NCBI GenBank assembly: GCA_027031185.1
Contig: JALVEF010000501.1
Location: 1 to 6,788 of the forward strand
DNA: 6,788 nt
Source: Saprospiraceae bacterium
Lineage (GTDB): Bacteria > Bacteroidota > Bacteroidia > Chitinophagales > Saprospiraceae
Reading direction: 5' to 3'
A program made the position numbers and the translations under genes. Below are positions 6,559-6,788 of the stretch, piece by piece. Under the pieces are notes generated by a model. That model had not been told where the DNA came from. It saw nothing but the letters and a program-made list of their open reading frames with translations, and did no database searches. How positions within the stretch are numbered: position 1 is the first letter of the stretch; the number at the start of each line of letters is the position of its first letter.

Positions 6559-6718
6559 GTTGAGCGCTGACGCGGTTGAATGCTTCGCGTTGAATACGCC
6601 CCTGCCGGGGCGCGTTGAAGTGGCCCTTCGGGCCGTTGAATTTCCTGCGCTCACGTGCTGTCTGATGGTCCAGGGTCCAAGGTCAATGGTCCAGGGAGCA
6701 TGGTTGCACATCGGGGGT
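6559..6718. repeat. Composite repeat, copy 2: GTTGAAT-hairpin array, linker, GGTCCAN heptamers
   Basis: It has the same part order and strand as the copy at 4303-4442. The GTTGA words start at 6559, 6575, 6589, 6614 and 6635. The spacers are self-complementary: CGCTGACGCG (6565-6574); GCTTCGC (6582-6588); an 18-mer at 6596-6613 pairing CGCCCC with GGGGCG around TGCC; and GGCCC-TTC-GGGCC at 6622-6634. The linker at 6642-6666 aligns with that of copy 1. Six heptamers follow at 6667-6708: GGTCCAG, GGTCCAA, GGTCAAT, GGTCCAG, GGAGCAT and GGTTGCA. The end block is CACATCGGGGGT (6707-6718). Compared with copy 1, the unit after the fourth word (GTTGAA then TGGCCC) is a full hairpin plus fifth word here, while copy 1 passes straight to the linker. 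It starts 81 bp upstream of the barrel-protein ATG. Confidence 0.88.
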
Positions 6719-6788
6719 GAGTGCGTGGGGGACTTGCTTTGCGGGATAAGTGTCGGATTAAAGCGGGCAAACAAAAAATAAACCATTA
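6719..6788. other. Right edge, no gene recognised
   Basis: The last 70 bp become A/T-rich (an ACAAAAAATAAA-like end on the plus strand). I see no gene, clear hairpin or promoter here. Any neighbour lies beyond the window. Confidence 0.4.

Noticed and set aside
6478..6786. Upstream extension of the barrel-protein frame
   Set aside because: It translates copy 2 of the repeat and a perfect -7 box; the signal peptide starts at the ATG at 6477. The similarity of its peptide to the bamA extension only reflects the shared DNA repeat.

Overview
The window looks like chromosomal DNA from a member of the Bacteroidota, possibly a Saprospiria-like lineage. Three things point there: a signal-peptide outer-membrane-type protein followed by uppS and bamA on one strand; -7 promoter boxes of the form TAnnTTTG instead of sigma-70 hexamers; and A-rich or very short leaders instead of strong Shine-Dalgarno sites. 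The phylum call is inference from gene order, promoter style and protein features; no marker RNA is present.

Layout. Positions 1-320 hold no convincing gene but contain a near-perfect 48-bp palindrome (199-246) and a possible -7 box next to the start of a thiolase. Positions 321-1526 (+) encode a 401-aa thiolase closest to the 3-oxoadipyl-CoA thiolase (PcaF/PaaJ) type, with all catalytic residues present. A 157-bp convergent gap follows, with a nested hairpin. On the minus strand, read from the right end, come an uncharacterised 354-aa exported, barrel-like protein (6477-5413), uppS for undecaprenyl diphosphate synthase (5295-4555) and bamA for the outer-membrane barrel-assembly factor (4227-1684, TTG start).

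How the genes work together. UppS makes the lipid carrier for peptidoglycan and surface polysaccharide synthesis, and BamA inserts beta-barrel proteins into the outer membrane, so the minus-strand cluster is an envelope-biogenesis block. The upstream gene is probably an envelope protein and a possible BamA client. The thiolase is transcribed convergently and belongs to unrelated acyl-CoA/aromatic catabolism.

The most unusual content is non-coding. Two related composite repeats (4303-4442 and 6559-6718) lie in the same orientation, about 76 and 82 bp upstream of the bamA and barrel-protein start codons. Each has five copies of a GTTGAA(T) word separated by spacers that differ in sequence and length but are each self-complementary, then a linker, then a run of GGTCCAN heptamers, then a shared CACATCRGGGGT end block. 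I know of no named family with this architecture, but I could not search. The promoters of uppS and the barrel-protein gene also share TAACTTTG boxes embedded in inverted repeats.
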